This document shows positions 16,939 to 26,435 of a DNA stretch of 64,000 nt, piece by piece. A program made the position numbers and the translations under genes. This DNA comes from an uncultured Dehalococcoidia bacterium. GTDB taxonomy: Bacteria > Chloroflexota > Dehalococcoidia > Lucifugimonadales > UBA1123. A model generated the notes under the pieces. That model was given only the letters and a program-made list of their open reading frames with translations. It did not search any database and was not told where the DNA came from. Location: contig CATOSI010000003.1 in the NCBI GenBank assembly GCA_951812505.1, positions 434,001-498,000 on the forward strand, given 5' to 3'. The first letter of the stretch is position 1. Each line of letters starts with the position of its first letter.

Positions 16939-17397
16939 TCAGGAGTCGGCGGCGGCCGGGACCGCGCTCAGGTAGTTTCCGATATGCACTTTGACCGGCC
17001 CCAGGTAGTCGCGCGCGGTTTCCATGACATCCAGCAATTCGTTGAAGCGCACCCACCGGCACATATCTATGTCTTCCGACAGGTCGGGAGAGAGAGAGTC
17101 GGTCACCTCGCCCGCATAGTCCAGAATAAACCAGTCCACGGTCTTGTTGACCGGGCCGTAGGAGTAGTAGGAGATGTAGCTCGAGCGGCAGAGGGGCTGA
17201 CGAATGGATAGGAGCTTCTTATCGAGTCCGGTCTCTTCTGAGATTTCTCGGAGGGCGCATTTTTCGGCGGGTTCGCGTTTTTTTACCTTGCCCTTGGGCA
17301 GGTCCCACTTAAGGTGTTTTCTGATCAATAAAGCGTGGCCGCCGCAGAGAACGAGTCCCCCGGCGGCCGGCATCTGCGGCAGGTCATCTCTATTCAT
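16939..17397 (-). CDS. Nudix hydrolase
   Basis: Nudix enzymes hydrolyse nucleoside diphosphates linked to other groups. The Nudix box GX5EX7REUXEEXGU is complete at about residues 36-58 (GKVKKREPAEKCALREISEETG). The 152-residue protein is compact, and its substrate may be Ap4A, diphosphoinositol-like or (d)NTP. The start overlaps the PPK2 gene by 8 bp, so polyphosphate/nucleotide metabolism is a plausible shared theme. Confidence 0.9.
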   Translation of the reverse strand: MNRDDLPQMPAAGGLVLCGGHALLIRKHLKWDLPKGKVKKREPAEKCALREISEETGLDKKLLSIRQPLCRSSYISYYSYGPVNKTVDWFILDYAGEVTDSLSPDLSEDIDMCRWVRFNELLDVMETARDYLGPVKVHIGNYLSAVPAAADS

Positions 17398-18265
17398 GCA
17401 TATGTATCCGTTCCAATATCGCTGCCTGATCCGCGTTCAGTCCTGTGAACAGAACGCCGTCCACAACCATATCTATTGACTTTTCGTTAACTTCTTCAAG
17501 ATGCTGCAGGTCTATTTCTATGTCGCTTCCCTCGTAATCGAATTGGCTGAGGATGTAGTGAATCGCGTTCAATCGAGCCTGATGCTTGTTGTCCGAGTTT
17601 ATGATAACCCAAGGGGCGTAGTCGGTGGAAGTGACCGCGAACATTCTTTCCTTGAAATATGTGAGAAAGTTCCAGCGTTCGGAGACCTTTCGGTCGTTGG
17701 CGGAGTATTTCCAGTATTGGAGTTCGCTTCTCCGACGCAATCTGAAGCGAAGTTCCTGCGACTCGCGGGAGACGGACAGGTATATCTTGATAATGGAAAT
17801 GCCTTCGTCAACGAGGTCTTTTTCCCAGTCGTTCACCTTGTTCATGAAGTAGTGATACTGTCTCATCGAGCAGTATCCCATGGCGGGCTGAACGAGCGCG
17901 CGTGAATACCAAGAGCGGTCGAAGACGGTGATGTTGCCCCTGGACGGCATCATCTTATAGTGAACACCGAGCCAGTTGCGCATCTCCCTGGGGCTTGGGA
18001 TTCCCTGGTTGACTATCCTGGCGGTCTTGGGGTTGAGGTAGCGAGCTATGCCTGAGGCGGTCCCGCCCTTGCCCGCGGCGTCACGACCCTCGAGGACTAT
18101 GGCTATGCGCTCCCCTTCTCTCATGGCCCACTCCTGCATGAGAAGAAGCTGGACTCGCAGTTCGCGCAATTCGGCGCGGTACGCAGGGTACTGGATGTTG
18201 CGAAAGGCCGGAACGTCGTAAACAGACGCTGCCGTTTCTGGCAAGATGCTTGAGTTATCTCGCAT
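17390..18265 (-). CDS. ppk2: Polyphosphate kinase 2
   Basis: PPK2 transfers phosphate between polyphosphate and nucleotides. The 291-residue product has Walker A VLEGRDAAGKGG, the family segments YLNPKTARIVNQGIP and FDRSWYSRALVQPAMGYC, and a lid-like RFRLRRRSELQYWKYS region. It is a single-domain form. The ATG at 18265 is preferred over an upstream TTG (18277). It is translationally coupled to the Nudix gene. Confidence 0.93.
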   Translation of the reverse strand: MRDNSSILPETAASVYDVPAFRNIQYPAYRAELRELRVQLLLMQEWAMREGERIAIVLEGRDAAGKGGTASGIARYLNPKTARIVNQGIPSPREMRNWLGVHYKMMPSRGNITVFDRSWYSRALVQPAMGYCSMRQYHYFMNKVNDWEKDLVDEGISIIKIYLSVSRESQELRFRLRRRSELQYWKYSANDRKVSERWNFLTYFKERMFAVTSTDYAPWVIINSDNKHQARLNAIHYILSQFDYEGSDIEIDLQHLEEVNEKSIDMVVDGVLFTGLNADQAAILERIHMHE

Positions 18266-18423
18266 TTGACAAAACAACCACCGAATACGCCTCGATTAGC
18301 TATAGCGAACTATGGCTGCCCCTCAATTATCGTACATATGGTGCGATTTTGTGTCAATGAACGAGAAACGAAAGAGACGATGTCAGAAGTGGACTTGCAG
18401 CAGCTACTAAGACGGCAGTTCCT

Positions 18424-18448
18424 GGATTCCCGCCTTCGCGGGAATGAC
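18424..18448. repeat. CCCGC/GCGGG palindromic repeat
   Basis: An intact copy of the dispersed element (CCCGCCTTCGCGGGAATGAC) in the gap between ppk2 and the NHL gene; no gene is seen in 18266-18542. Confidence 0.9.
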
Positions 18449-18491
18449 GATTGGGTGCCGCGACGGACTTTGGCAATTGTCTCAACGAAAA

Positions 18492-18517
18492 GGGACGACC
18501 CGGTTGCGGGTCGTCCC
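18492..18517 (-). terminator. Hairpin after the NHL-repeat gene
   Basis: GGGACGACCCG pairs with CGGGTCGTCCC around GTTG, an 11-bp perfect stem 26 bp downstream of the NHL gene stop on the - strand. TTTTCGTTGAG follows on that strand. Confidence 0.8.
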
Positions 18518-18542
18518 CTGATGGCTAAGGTTCGAGAGAAGA

Positions 18543-19535
18543 CTAGAGGTTGAACTGCGGGTCCATGTAGTCTTTCTCTTTGGCGTAGATCTGGAGCCTG
18601 CCGCGAGTGGAGTCGGTTACGATGAGACGATCTTCGGAGTCAATCGTCAGGCCGACCGGTCGCTCGAACAGACCGAGAGGCGTCCTGTCCTTGACGCGCC
18701 TATAAGCCTTCTGCGCGTCGGGGTTGGAGTTGATGACCTCGGCGGCCCAGTTGCTGAACTCTACGGCGTCGCCGTGGAGCGCGGTTATGATGGCTCCGTC
18801 GGGCGCGTAAATCTGGATTCTCTTGTTGCCCCAGTCTGAGACGTAAACATCGCCCTCGCTGTCCACGGCAACGCTGGCCGGATGATCCAGGTCGCCTCCG
18901 TTGTCCACGTCGGAGCCCCCAAATGTCAGGAGCAGGTCGCCGTCGGGAGAGAACTTGCGAACGCAGTTATTGCCCCAGTCGGCGACGTATATGTTGTCGT
19001 CAGAGTCGAGACCGATGCCCCACGGTGAGCTGAGCTGGCCCTCGCCGATTGTGGCGACGTACTGGCCGTCGGCGGTGAATTTCTGGACGCGGTTATTTCG
19101 AGCGTCTGAGACGAGCAAGTTGTTGTCGCTGTCGAATTGGAGTCCCGACGGAGCGTTGAGTTGTCCCTCGCCCGATCCTGCCTCGCCCCATGAGCCGATT
19201 TCTTCGCCGTCCTCGTTGAAGACGTAGATTTTGTGCTCGAACTCTTCGGAGCAGTAGATGTTGCCTTCGGAATCAACTGCGAGTCCAGCGGGCCACGTGA
19301 GAATTCCCCTGGCGAAGTCGCCGATGAATTCCTGGTCTATGGTGAGTTTGCCTATGCGCTTGTTCTGCGCGGTGACTCCGCCAATGCCGTCATTTCCACG
19401 GCTCAGGACATACAGGACACCTTCCGGCCCGGCCGCCACATCAACCGGCTGCGTGAATCCGTTCCCGGCAGCGGCGTTTCTTCCAATAGCGTGACTGAAG
19501 TTCCAGGTTCTTCCGGCTACGGTTGTAGTAAGCAT
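18543..19535 (-). CDS. NHL-repeat beta-propeller protein
   Basis: A 330-residue six-bladed propeller. Repeats such as PSGLQFDSDNNLLVSDARNN, PWGIGLDSDDNIYVADWGNN and PASVAVDSEGDVYVSDWGNK follow the NHL pattern (P-G-hydrophobic-D-x-(D/E)-G/N-hydrophobic-YV-D). No signal peptide is seen, so a cytoplasmic scaffold or lyase-like role is possible. The protein lacks other domains and the function is unknown. It is flanked by its own terminators, suggesting a monocistronic unit. Confidence 0.88.
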   Translation of the reverse strand: MLTTTVAGRTWNFSHAIGRNAAAGNGFTQPVDVAAGPEGVLYVLSRGNDGIGGVTAQNKRIGKLTIDQEFIGDFARGILTWPAGLAVDSEGNIYCSEEFEHKIYVFNEDGEEIGSWGEAGSGEGQLNAPSGLQFDSDNNLLVSDARNNRVQKFTADGQYVATIGEGQLSSPWGIGLDSDDNIYVADWGNNCVRKFSPDGDLLLTFGGSDVDNGGDLDHPASVAVDSEGDVYVSDWGNKRIQIYAPDGAIITALHGDAVEFSNWAAEVINSNPDAQKAYRRVKDRTPLGLFERPVGLTIDSEDRLIVTDSTRGRLQIYAKEKDYMDPQFNL

Positions 19536-19621
19536 TATGCCACCCCTGATTTTGCTTGGATTGAATATACCGATGGACGCCTCACGGCGTCACCAACAGC
19601 TTTTCACAAATAGCTAACGCT

Positions 19622-19658
19622 CTCGTACAACCCCCGGATTGCTCAGGGGCTGTACGAG
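19622..19658 (-). terminator. Hairpin after the DUF1501 gene
   Basis: CTCGTACA (19622-19629) pairs with TGTACGAG (19651-19658), extended inward by CCCC/GGGG. It lies 14 bp past the DUF1501 stop on the - strand. Confidence 0.7.
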
Positions 19659-19671
19659 ATGCGGTCAGGGT

Positions 19672-20826
19672 TTAGTGTCCGTTGGTCTTGATGAAGCTGG
19701 GAGCTTCGAACTGACCGTTGACTATCGGGGCCGCCTCGATGTTGAGGTAGTCTTCCAGGATGGTCGAGTACACGCCTCGGTAGTCCTGGTTGGGTACGAG
19801 GTCGCCCTGTTCGAGCGCTTCGGGCCTGGTCTCAGGATACTGGGAGTACATTCCGCCCTTGATCCTGGGACCGAGCGCGAAGGCGACGCCGGCGGCGCCA
19901 TGGTCGGTGCCGGAGCCGTTGTCGCGGACGCGGCGACCGAACTCGCTGAACATGAACATGATGACGTTCTGGTCAGCGTCATGCTCGCGGAGATCGTCCC
20001 AGAAGTCGGCGACTGCCTCGGACACGTCCTGCCACAGCTTGGCGTGGGTAGTCGCCTGGGCCGCGTGGGTGTCGAAGGAGCCGTAGTCGCAGTAGAAGAT
20101 ACGGGTGCCGACGTCGGCGGTGTGTATCTGCGCTATGTCGCGGAGCTTGGAGGCGACGGGCGTTGCGCCGTACTCGACGCTGGACTCGTACTTGCCCGGC
20201 GCGACCTTCAGGATGTCGGCGCCCTTGAGCGCGTCGAGTCCGGTCTGGCCGAGGTAGTCCATAACGGGGCCGCTGCCGACGGCAGGGCCGTACATGTTCG
20301 AGAATCGCTCGAGCATCTTGTTGCGCTGCTCTTCCTGCTCGATGCTGGTGAGCAGGCCGTAGGTTTCGAGATCCGCGACGGACGCGACGGAGACGCCCGG
20401 TGTAACCAGCGCCCTGGGGAGCGCCTGGCCGATGTTGACCGTGGTTACCGGGTTCTCTCCGGTGGGATCGAGTTCGCGGGTAGCGCGGCCAAGCCAGCCT
20501 TCGGTTCCGACCTTGTCCGGCTCGCAGGTGTGCCAGATGTCCATGGAGCGGAAGTGCGACCTTGGGGAATTGGCATATCCGATGCCGTGAATGATCGCCA
20601 TGTCGCCCTGCTGGTAGATGTCCTGCATCGGGCCCATCGCCGGGTGCATTCCAAGCTCGTCGTCCAGCTTCAGGACGCGGTCCTGCGGGATCTGGAGCGA
20701 ACGTCTGCTGTCGTAGTAGTTTTCGTCGTTGTATGGGATGACCGTGTTGAAGTAGTCGTTTCCACCGGTGAGCTGGAGCACAACAAAGACCGGGGGCTTC
20801 CCATTTCCGTTGCCATTGGCAGCCAT
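19672..20826 (-). CDS. DUF1501 family protein
   Basis: A 384-residue member of DUF1501, a family with an alkaline-phosphatase/sulfatase-like fold but no proven reaction. Family features are the opening VFVVLQLTGGNDYFN, HSPRSHFRS-type segments (NSPRSHFRSMDIW) and the C-terminal MFSEFGRRVRDNGSGTDHG. Most DUF1501 proteins carry a twin-arginine signal; none is present here. ATG 20826 is chosen for its GAGGAG site; an upstream TTG (20865) is less likely. The DUF1800 gene lies 91 bp upstream, the usual partner. Confidence 0.92.
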   Translation of the reverse strand: MAANGNGNGKPPVFVVLQLTGGNDYFNTVIPYNDENYYDSRRSLQIPQDRVLKLDDELGMHPAMGPMQDIYQQGDMAIIHGIGYANSPRSHFRSMDIWHTCEPDKVGTEGWLGRATRELDPTGENPVTTVNIGQALPRALVTPGVSVASVADLETYGLLTSIEQEEQRNKMLERFSNMYGPAVGSGPVMDYLGQTGLDALKGADILKVAPGKYESSVEYGATPVASKLRDIAQIHTADVGTRIFYCDYGSFDTHAAQATTHAKLWQDVSEAVADFWDDLREHDADQNVIMFMFSEFGRRVRDNGSGTDHGAAGVAFALGPRIKGGMYSQYPETRPEALEQGDLVPNQDYRGVYSTILEDYLNIEAAPIVNGQFEAPSFIKTNGH

Positions 20827-20875
20827 TTCATTCTCCTCATATAGCAAGAGTGGATTTTTGTTCAATCACCCTAAC

Positions 20876-20899
20876 CCTCTCCCATCGAGGGAGAGGGGA
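20876..20899. repeat. CCTCTCCC...GGGAGAGG palindromic repeat
   Basis: CCCTCTCCCATCGAGGGAGA with its GGGG end forms a hairpin between DUF1800 and DUF1501. The same sequence recurs at 30218-30242. Confidence 0.85.
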
Positions 20900-20917
20900 T
20901 TCTATTCTGATCGCGGT

Positions 20918-22315
20918 CTAGCCGAACTGGTACTCTCTGGTGGCCGCTATGAGCGCGAAAGTCTCGGTCGTGCGGGTGCCGAAGTCGTCCGAGTCCACGC
21001 TCACGTCGCCGCCGCTCGCGACGTGCGATACAAGCTCGCCGTGCGTGCGCTGGTCGACTTCCATCGGGCCCATGATGTCAAGACAGCGGTCCACAAGCTC
21101 TTCGGGGGTCATCACCGAGCCGTTGGAGCCCACGTAGTCCACCATTTCCCTGACGCCGGCGAGGTCGGAGTCGCTCACGCGGTCGGCGACGAAGTTGACG
21201 CGCTTGACCAGCGATCCGCTGTTAATCCACTCGTGTCCGGTGTGCCAGCCTTCGACGCTGGGCGGGTCGAGGATGTCCTGGCCCATGTATCCGGGCTCTT
21301 TGCCCAGAGCTTCGAGGCGAGGATCGGGGCCTGTCATGTCCTTCGTTACCCTGAGCGTTCCAACGACGACCTCGGTCGGGCTCTTGACCTTCTGGTACTG
21401 TGCCTCTTTGAAGTAGTCAGAGTTGAACAGTTGGCGGAGGACGGGCTTGATCTCGTAGTTGTTATCCACGAGGGTCTGTGAAAGCTCGTTGATCGCCTCG
21501 GGGTTGCGCGGCTCTTCGATGTTCCACGCGGGCACCTGCGGCTCGTCGGCGACGAAGAAGTTGTACAGATGCCGCGTTATGAACCTTGGGCAGGCTTCCT
21601 GCTCGAGAACGATGTCTATGATGTCCTCGCCGTCGAAGTTGCCGGTGCGGCCCAGGAAGGTCTTCTCGGTATAGTCGTGGTCTTCGGGCCTGAAGCTGAA
21701 CTTCCAGGGATGCCGTCCGTATGGATACCTGGGCATCTTGGCGTCAATAGTCCAGCCGGTGAAGGCACGGGAGCACTCGAATACGTCGGTCTCGGTGTAG
21801 TGTCCGACACCGAGGCTGAACAGTTCCAGAAGCTCGCGTCCCCAGTTCTCGTTGGGAGCGTACTTGTGGTTCTCGTTGTTGTCCAACCAGTAGATCATAG
21901 CGGGGTTCCTGGCAAGCTTGACCAGGAGGTCGCGGTAGTTCCCCATGCCATAGTCCCGGAACATGTCTATCTGCTCGAGCAGGTGGTTGCAGTTGTCAAC
22001 CTTTGCATTTCCGGTGGCGAATACGTGGTGCCAGAACAGCGCCATCTTTTCCTCAAGCGGACGCTGGGTGGTGACCATCCAGAAGAGCCAGTTTGCCTGG
22101 CCCGGCGCGGCCGCTCCGCCCGGCACCTCGGTGATCGGATGGTATCGGTACAGTGAATACTCGTCCACAGGGGGCTGGGATTCGGGATTGAGGAGTTCCT
22201 CAACGGTTGCCTCATACCCCTTCTCACAGTAACGCTCTACCTCCTCTCTTGTCGCTCCGAATCCGGCGCGACGCATGAGGTGGGATATTAGCGCAATATC
22301 TTCTCTGCTGGCCAT
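20918..22315 (-). CDS. DUF1800 family protein
   Basis: A 465-residue protein of the DUF1800 family, almost always encoded beside DUF1501 and of unknown function. Recognisable parts are HLMRRAGFGATREEVE at the N-terminus, EKMALFWHHVFATG, NPAMIYWLDNNEN, NENWGRELLELFSLGVGHYTE and PPSVEGWHTGHEW. No export signal is seen. A strong GGAGGGAATAT precedes the ATG. It is the first gene of the pair. Confidence 0.92.
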   Translation of the reverse strand: MASREDIALISHLMRRAGFGATREEVERYCEKGYEATVEELLNPESQPPVDEYSLYRYHPITEVPGGAAAPGQANWLFWMVTTQRPLEEKMALFWHHVFATGNAKVDNCNHLLEQIDMFRDYGMGNYRDLLVKLARNPAMIYWLDNNENHKYAPNENWGRELLELFSLGVGHYTETDVFECSRAFTGWTIDAKMPRYPYGRHPWKFSFRPEDHDYTEKTFLGRTGNFDGEDIIDIVLEQEACPRFITRHLYNFFVADEPQVPAWNIEEPRNPEAINELSQTLVDNNYEIKPVLRQLFNSDYFKEAQYQKVKSPTEVVVGTLRVTKDMTGPDPRLEALGKEPGYMGQDILDPPSVEGWHTGHEWINSGSLVKRVNFVADRVSDSDLAGVREMVDYVGSNGSVMTPEELVDRCLDIMGPMEVDQRTHGELVSHVASGGDVSVDSDDFGTRTTETFALIAATREYQFG

Positions 22316-22386
22316 ATATTCCCTCCTTTCCTCTCTCTAGTTGAAGGTCGGCTTGTAGCTGTAAATACGTTGACTTTAATTATGCT

Positions 22387-22854
22387 TCAATGACGAATGG
22401 CTTCGTCGCTTTCCTGACACACGGGGCATATACCATAGTAGTCGGTGCGCTGACGCACCAGGTTGTATCCGGTGGCGTGGGACACTCGATCAAGGGAAAC
22501 ATCCTCTATCTCGAAGAGATCCATATCCTCCACGGAACGGCAACTCAGGCAAATGAGGTGGGGGTGAGATTCGGGCCTGAGGCCGTCATAGCGGTTTGGG
22601 GAGCCGCTGAACTCAAGCTCAAGAACCTGTCCTGTTTCTTTGAGCAGTTCAATGGTGTTGTAGATGGTCGCAAGGCTGGTAGAGGGGTAGATGCGGCGAA
22701 CTTCGGAGTGGATCTCGTTCACCGTAGGATGGCAGTCTGTGGACGCAAGCGTTTCGAGTACTTTCGCACGTCGCGGGGTTACGTTTACACCCAACTCCGA
22801 CATGGAAGCACACATCTCGTTTACACGATGTTGAACCTGCGGGTCCAAAATCAT
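22387..22854 (-). CDS. Fur family transcriptional regulator (Fur/PerR type)
   Basis: A 155-residue metal- or peroxide-responsive repressor. The winged helix includes VTPRRAKVLETLAS and the recognition helix TSLATIYNTIELLKETG. Metal-site residues follow: HPHLICLSCRSVED and CPVC, the structural zinc cysteines. PerR and Fur cannot be separated from sequence alone. GGAG abuts the ATG at 22854, so the TTG two codons later (22848) may be used. A palindromic operator lies 49 bp upstream, implying autoregulation. Confidence 0.92.
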   Translation of the reverse strand: MILDPQVQHRVNEMCASMSELGVNVTPRRAKVLETLASTDCHPTVNEIHSEVRRIYPSTSLATIYNTIELLKETGQVLELEFSGSPNRYDGLRPESHPHLICLSCRSVEDMDLFEIEDVSLDRVSHATGYNLVRQRTDYYGICPVCQESDEAIRH

Positions 22855-22902
22855 CTCCTGACCTAGGCCTATGGTCCGGGAGAGTTAGCTGAGTTCCACC
22901 AA

Positions 22903-22919
22903 ATTAGAACCATTCTAAT
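22903..22919. promoter_or_regulatory. Fur/PerR-type operator
   Basis: ATTAGAA-CCA-TTCTAAT is a perfect 7-3-7 inverted repeat upstream of the Fur-family gene. It resembles PerR/Fur boxes (TTAtAATnATTaTAA) in size and AT-rich arms. Confidence 0.75.
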
Positions 22920-23032
22920 ACCATCGGCACGAGGGTAAGATACCCCAGAGGGCAATGCTTGTCAAGCTTTGGATAGGTTCGATAGCGGCATCGCAAATCG
23001 CGGCCGGGAGACTTGAGAGAGCCGATGCCGAC

Positions 23033-23419
23033 CTACGGCCTGGATATGATCCAGGGACCATGCTCGGCTTCCTTCAGCGAAAGGCGGTGGGACCTGCAGA
23101 CGGCATGAAAAGTGGATGAGGCAGTGGAAGGTACATTGACGAGTTCGATTCGGGGAAGCGGGTCTCCTGGCGGTTGGGACTGTTCGCGGACTATGCGAAT
23201 CAGTTCGTCGAAGAACGTAGGCGGCATCGCCAGTTTGTCGCAAAGGTCGAAGGCCAATTCTGGAGAATCTGACGAGAGCGCGGCATCCGACACGGCTTGC
23301 TCCAAGAGCCTGGCCGACGGTCGGGAACTCAGCGCTTTCGTCAAAATGACTTTTCCTATATGAATCGTTACCATCAGACGACCGGAAGCGGGGATGACAG
23401 AATAGTCGAATTCCGTCAA
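23033..23419 (-). CDS. Hypothetical protein downstream of gyrA
   Basis: A 128-residue protein without recognisable domain; it contains an IHIGKVILTKAL strand-like start and a helical middle (ARLLEQAVSDAAL). The proposed start is TTG at 23419 with an A/G-rich upstream run; ATG 23374 is an alternative. It begins 22 bp after the gyrA stop on the same strand, so it may be co-transcribed. Coding support is only moderate. Confidence 0.45.
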   Translation of the reverse strand: MTEFDYSVIPASGRLMVTIHIGKVILTKALSSRPSARLLEQAVSDAALSSDSPELAFDLCDKLAMPPTFFDELIRIVREQSQPPGDPLPRIELVNVPSTASSTFHAVCRSHRLSLKEAEHGPWIISRP

Positions 23420-23441
23420 ACGAGTCTTTCTCTTTCTAAGC

Positions 23442-26024
23442 CTACTGGATCCCGTCCAGCCTGCCCTGTGCGCCGTTTACGCGACCGTTGCGGCGACCGT
23501 TCCTGGCGGCAGGCTTCTTAGCCTTTTGCGCGGCTGCCTGCTTCGCGGCATTTTCTTCTATCAGGTTCAGGTCGCTTACACAGGATATGGACGCTACCGA
23601 GTCGCCTTCGGAAGGCTTCAGGATGGTGACGCCCTGAGTCGCCCGTCCCATAACACTGATTGTGGAGAGGCTAGTTCTTATGACCTGAGCATTCTCGGAG
23701 ACGACGTAAACTTCTTCCTTCGTGTCGTCTATTATCTGAGCGTCCGCTACGGGACCGGTTTTTGCCGTGACCTCCAGTGTCTTTACCCCCTTGCCGCCCC
23801 GCTGTGTGAGACGATACTCGCTCAGCTTGGTCTTCTTGCCAAACCCGAACTTGCTGATTACAAGAAGCAGGCGATTCTTAGGCTTGCCGACATCCATAGA
23901 GACGACCTTGTCGTCGTCGGCCAGGTTCATACCAATGACACCACGGGCGCCTCGCTGCTGGGGTCGGACGTTCTCCGACTCGAAGCGGATTGACATCCCT
24001 TTTTCGGTAATCATCACGATGTGGTCGTCCGAGGCCGCCAGTCGAGCGGACACGAGTTCGTCGTTGTCCATCATTCCCATGATGTTCAGTCCCGCGTTCC
24101 TGATGTTGGACATCTGGGTAAGCGAGACGCGCTTGATGCGTCCGTTGGCGGTGGCGAGCACCAGATACTGATCTGTCTTCTGGAGGTCTTCCTTGTTCAC
24201 CCCGATTACGGCACTCACCTTCTCGGTGTCGGTCATGGAGATGACGTTGATCACCGGAACGCCCCGGGTGTTGCGGGACGTATCCGCTCTCAACTCGAAT
24301 GCGGTCAGGGAATAGACACGGCCCTTATTGGTGAAGAACAGCAGCCTGTCGTGAGTGTCCACTATCAGCAGGTGTTTGACGGCATCGTTGTCACGGGTGG
24401 TCATGCCACCGACGCCCTTGCCTCCCCGATGCTGGTTGCGGAACGTATTCGCGGGAATTCTCTTGATGTAACCGCCCTGACTGAGAGTAACGACTATCTG
24501 CTCATGCGCCTCAAGCTCCTCACGAGATATGTCGAAGGCTTCGCCGCTGATCTCGGTGCGCCGCTCGTCGCCGTGCTTCTTCTTCAGGTCCCGTAGTTCT
24601 TTTTTGATTACGGCAAGAACCTTCCTTTCGTCGGCCAGCAGTTCCTCCATTTCTCGAATGGAGTCCTGTAATTCCTGGTACTCCTTTTCGAGTTGTTCTC
24701 GTTCGAGCGCGGCAAGGCGACGCAGCTGCATATCGAGAATGGCCTGCGCCTGATCCGCGTCCAATCCGAAGCGCTCTATGAGCTGCTGACGGGCGGCCTG
24801 CGCGCTTTCGGAATTGCGTATGAGGTTTATCACCGCATCCAGGTGGCTCAATGCGATTCGCAGACCCGCCAGGATGTGAGCGCGCTGTCTGGCCTTGGCG
24901 AGATCGAATTCGGTCCTGCGTCTGACGACCTCCTGCCTGAATTCGAGGAACTGCTGAAGCGCCTGCCTGAGTGTGAAGACCCTCGGCATCTTGTCCACGA
25001 GCGCGAGCATATTGGCAGAGAAGGAACTCTGCATCGCGGTGAGCTTGTACAGGTTGTTCAGCACCACCCTGGGCTGCACCCCGGCGCGAAGCTCGAACAC
25101 GACCCTCATGCCCTCGCGGTCGGACTCGTCGCGCAGGTCGGATATGCCTTCTATCTTTCGGTCCTTGACGAGCGCGGCGACCTTCTCGACCAGCGCGGCC
25201 TTGTTGACCTGGTACGGCAGCTCGCTGACGATGATCTGCATTCTGTTGCTGCGGCGCATCGGCTCGATTCTCGCCTTTGCGCGAACCACTACCTGGCCGC
25301 GTCCCGTGGAATACGCGCTCTGTATGCCGGCGGTTCCCATTATGGTTCCGCCAGTGGGGAAGTCCGGCCCTTTTACGAACTTCATCAGGTCTTCCACAGT
25401 GGCCGAGGGGTGGTCTGCCAAATGTATGAGCGCGTCGCAGACCTCAACGGGATTGTGCGGGGGGATGTTGGTAGCCATGCCGACCGCGATGCCGGACGCG
25501 CCGTTCACCAGCAGGTTGGGAAGCCTGGCGGGCAGCACTTCCGGTTCGCTGAGAGTGCCGTCGAAGTTTTCTACGAAGTCAACCGTGTTCTGGTCTATGT
25601 TGGTCAGCATCTCTTCGGCAATGGGAGCCATTCGAGCTTCTGTGTATCGCATCGCGGCGGGCGGGTCGTTGTCCACCGAGCCGAAGTTGCCCTGACCGTC
25701 CACGAGCGGCATACGGAGCGAGAAAGGCTGTGCCATACGGACGAGCGCGTCGTAAACGGCGCCCTCACCGTGAGGATGCCACTTGCCGAGCACCTCACCG
25801 ACCAGGCGCGCGCTCTTCTTGTGCTGTACATTGGGTCGCATCCCCAGGTCCTGCATGGCGTAGAGAATTCGGCGCTGGACGGGCTTGAGTCCGTCCCGGA
25901 TGTCGGGCAACGCGCGCGACACAATTACGCTCATCGCATAATCGAGATACGAGCTACGCATTTCGTCAACGATCTGCGTTGGCCTGATGTATCCGAATTC
26001 AGTCTTGGTTGCCTCGATTACCAT
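23442..26024 (-). CDS. gyrA: DNA gyrase subunit A
   Basis: GyrA cuts and rejoins DNA to introduce negative supercoils. The 860-residue product has the winged-helix region with catalytic Tyr127 (RYTEARM), the tower and coiled-coil ([19 protein letters not shown]), and a C-terminal six-bladed domain with a GyrA-box-like HRGGKG. The quinolone region reads [13 protein letters not shown]: Gly88 occupies the position of E. coli Ser83, and Asp92 that of Asp87. A Lys/Ala/Arg/Asn-rich tail ends the protein. gyrB is not in the window. AGGAG precedes the ATG. Confidence 0.95.
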   Translation of the reverse strand: MVIEATKTEFGYIRPTQIVDEMRSSYLDYAMSVIVSRALPDIRDGLKPVQRRILYAMQDLGMRPNVQHKKSARLVGEVLGKWHPHGEGAVYDALVRMAQPFSLRMPLVDGQGNFGSVDNDPPAAMRYTEARMAPIAEEMLTNIDQNTVDFVENFDGTLSEPEVLPARLPNLLVNGASGIAVGMATNIPPHNPVEVCDALIHLADHPSATVEDLMKFVKGPDFPTGGTIMGTAGIQSAYSTGRGQVVVRAKARIEPMRRSNRMQIIVSELPYQVNKAALVEKVAALVKDRKIEGISDLRDESDREGMRVVFELRAGVQPRVVLNNLYKLTAMQSSFSANMLALVDKMPRVFTLRQALQQFLEFRQEVVRRRTEFDLAKARQRAHILAGLRIALSHLDAVINLIRNSESAQAARQQLIERFGLDADQAQAILDMQLRRLAALEREQLEKEYQELQDSIREMEELLADERKVLAVIKKELRDLKKKHGDERRTEISGEAFDISREELEAHEQIVVTLSQGGYIKRIPANTFRNQHRGGKGVGGMTTRDNDAVKHLLIVDTHDRLLFFTNKGRVYSLTAFELRADTSRNTRGVPVINVISMTDTEKVSAVIGVNKEDLQKTDQYLVLATANGRIKRVSLTQMSNIRNAGLNIMGMMDNDELVSARLAASDDHIVMITEKGMSIRFESENVRPQQRGARGVIGMNLADDDKVVSMDVGKPKNRLLLVISKFGFGKKTKLSEYRLTQRGGKGVKTLEVTAKTGPVADAQIIDDTKEEVYVVSENAQVIRTSLSTISVMGRATQGVTILKPSEGDSVASISCVSDLNLIEENAAKQAAAQKAKKPAARNGRRNGRVNGAQGRLDGIQ

Positions 26025-26281
26025 GGCCGACTCCTGACAATGCTTATCCTCTGTCGCCAGAGGTCACAGATATTTCCGACGCGACCGAGACGCCTCCGAA
26101 GTTGTCGCCACCAGGATATGGCTGAAGCGCACGAGTACCTCATAAACTTCTTTACATCAATGCCCCTAGAGCGCCGATTCCCACTAATCGGGACTGTTTT
26201 CGCCAGGGTTTATAGCCTGTGGCAGGAGGGCGGTTCTGCAGAATCTTGATAGGTACAAATGAAGCGCGTTCGGCTAAGTAC

Positions 26282-26310
26282 ATTATAGCATTTTTGAGCC
26301 GAATTTTCAC
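26282..26310 (-). promoter_or_regulatory. Promoter of gyrA
   Basis: On the - strand GTGAAA (26305-26310), a 17-bp spacer and an extended TGC-TATAAT (26290-26282) form a strong promoter. It implies a gyrA leader of about 250 nt. I see no gene between 26025 and 26761. Confidence 0.75.
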
Positions 26311-26435
26311 GCGGATGCGAACGGATTGTTAAACAAATTTCAAGAATAGTTCAGCTTTGATCCAGGGCAATCGCATCTAAACATCGGTCTGCGTATAAAC
26401 TCAGTTTATAGGTACGAATCGAGTGCCAGATTCCT

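Noticed and set aside
19639..20844. A 401-codon open frame antisense to the DUF1501 gene
   Set aside because: Valine/glycine/aspartate-rich composition typical of the mirror of a GC-rich gene; the DUF1501 frame has clear family motifs.
24693..26249. A 518-codon open frame on the + strand antisense to gyrA
   Set aside because: It lies entirely over gyrA and its upstream region, reads as a codon-bias shadow, and shows no domain or ribosome site.
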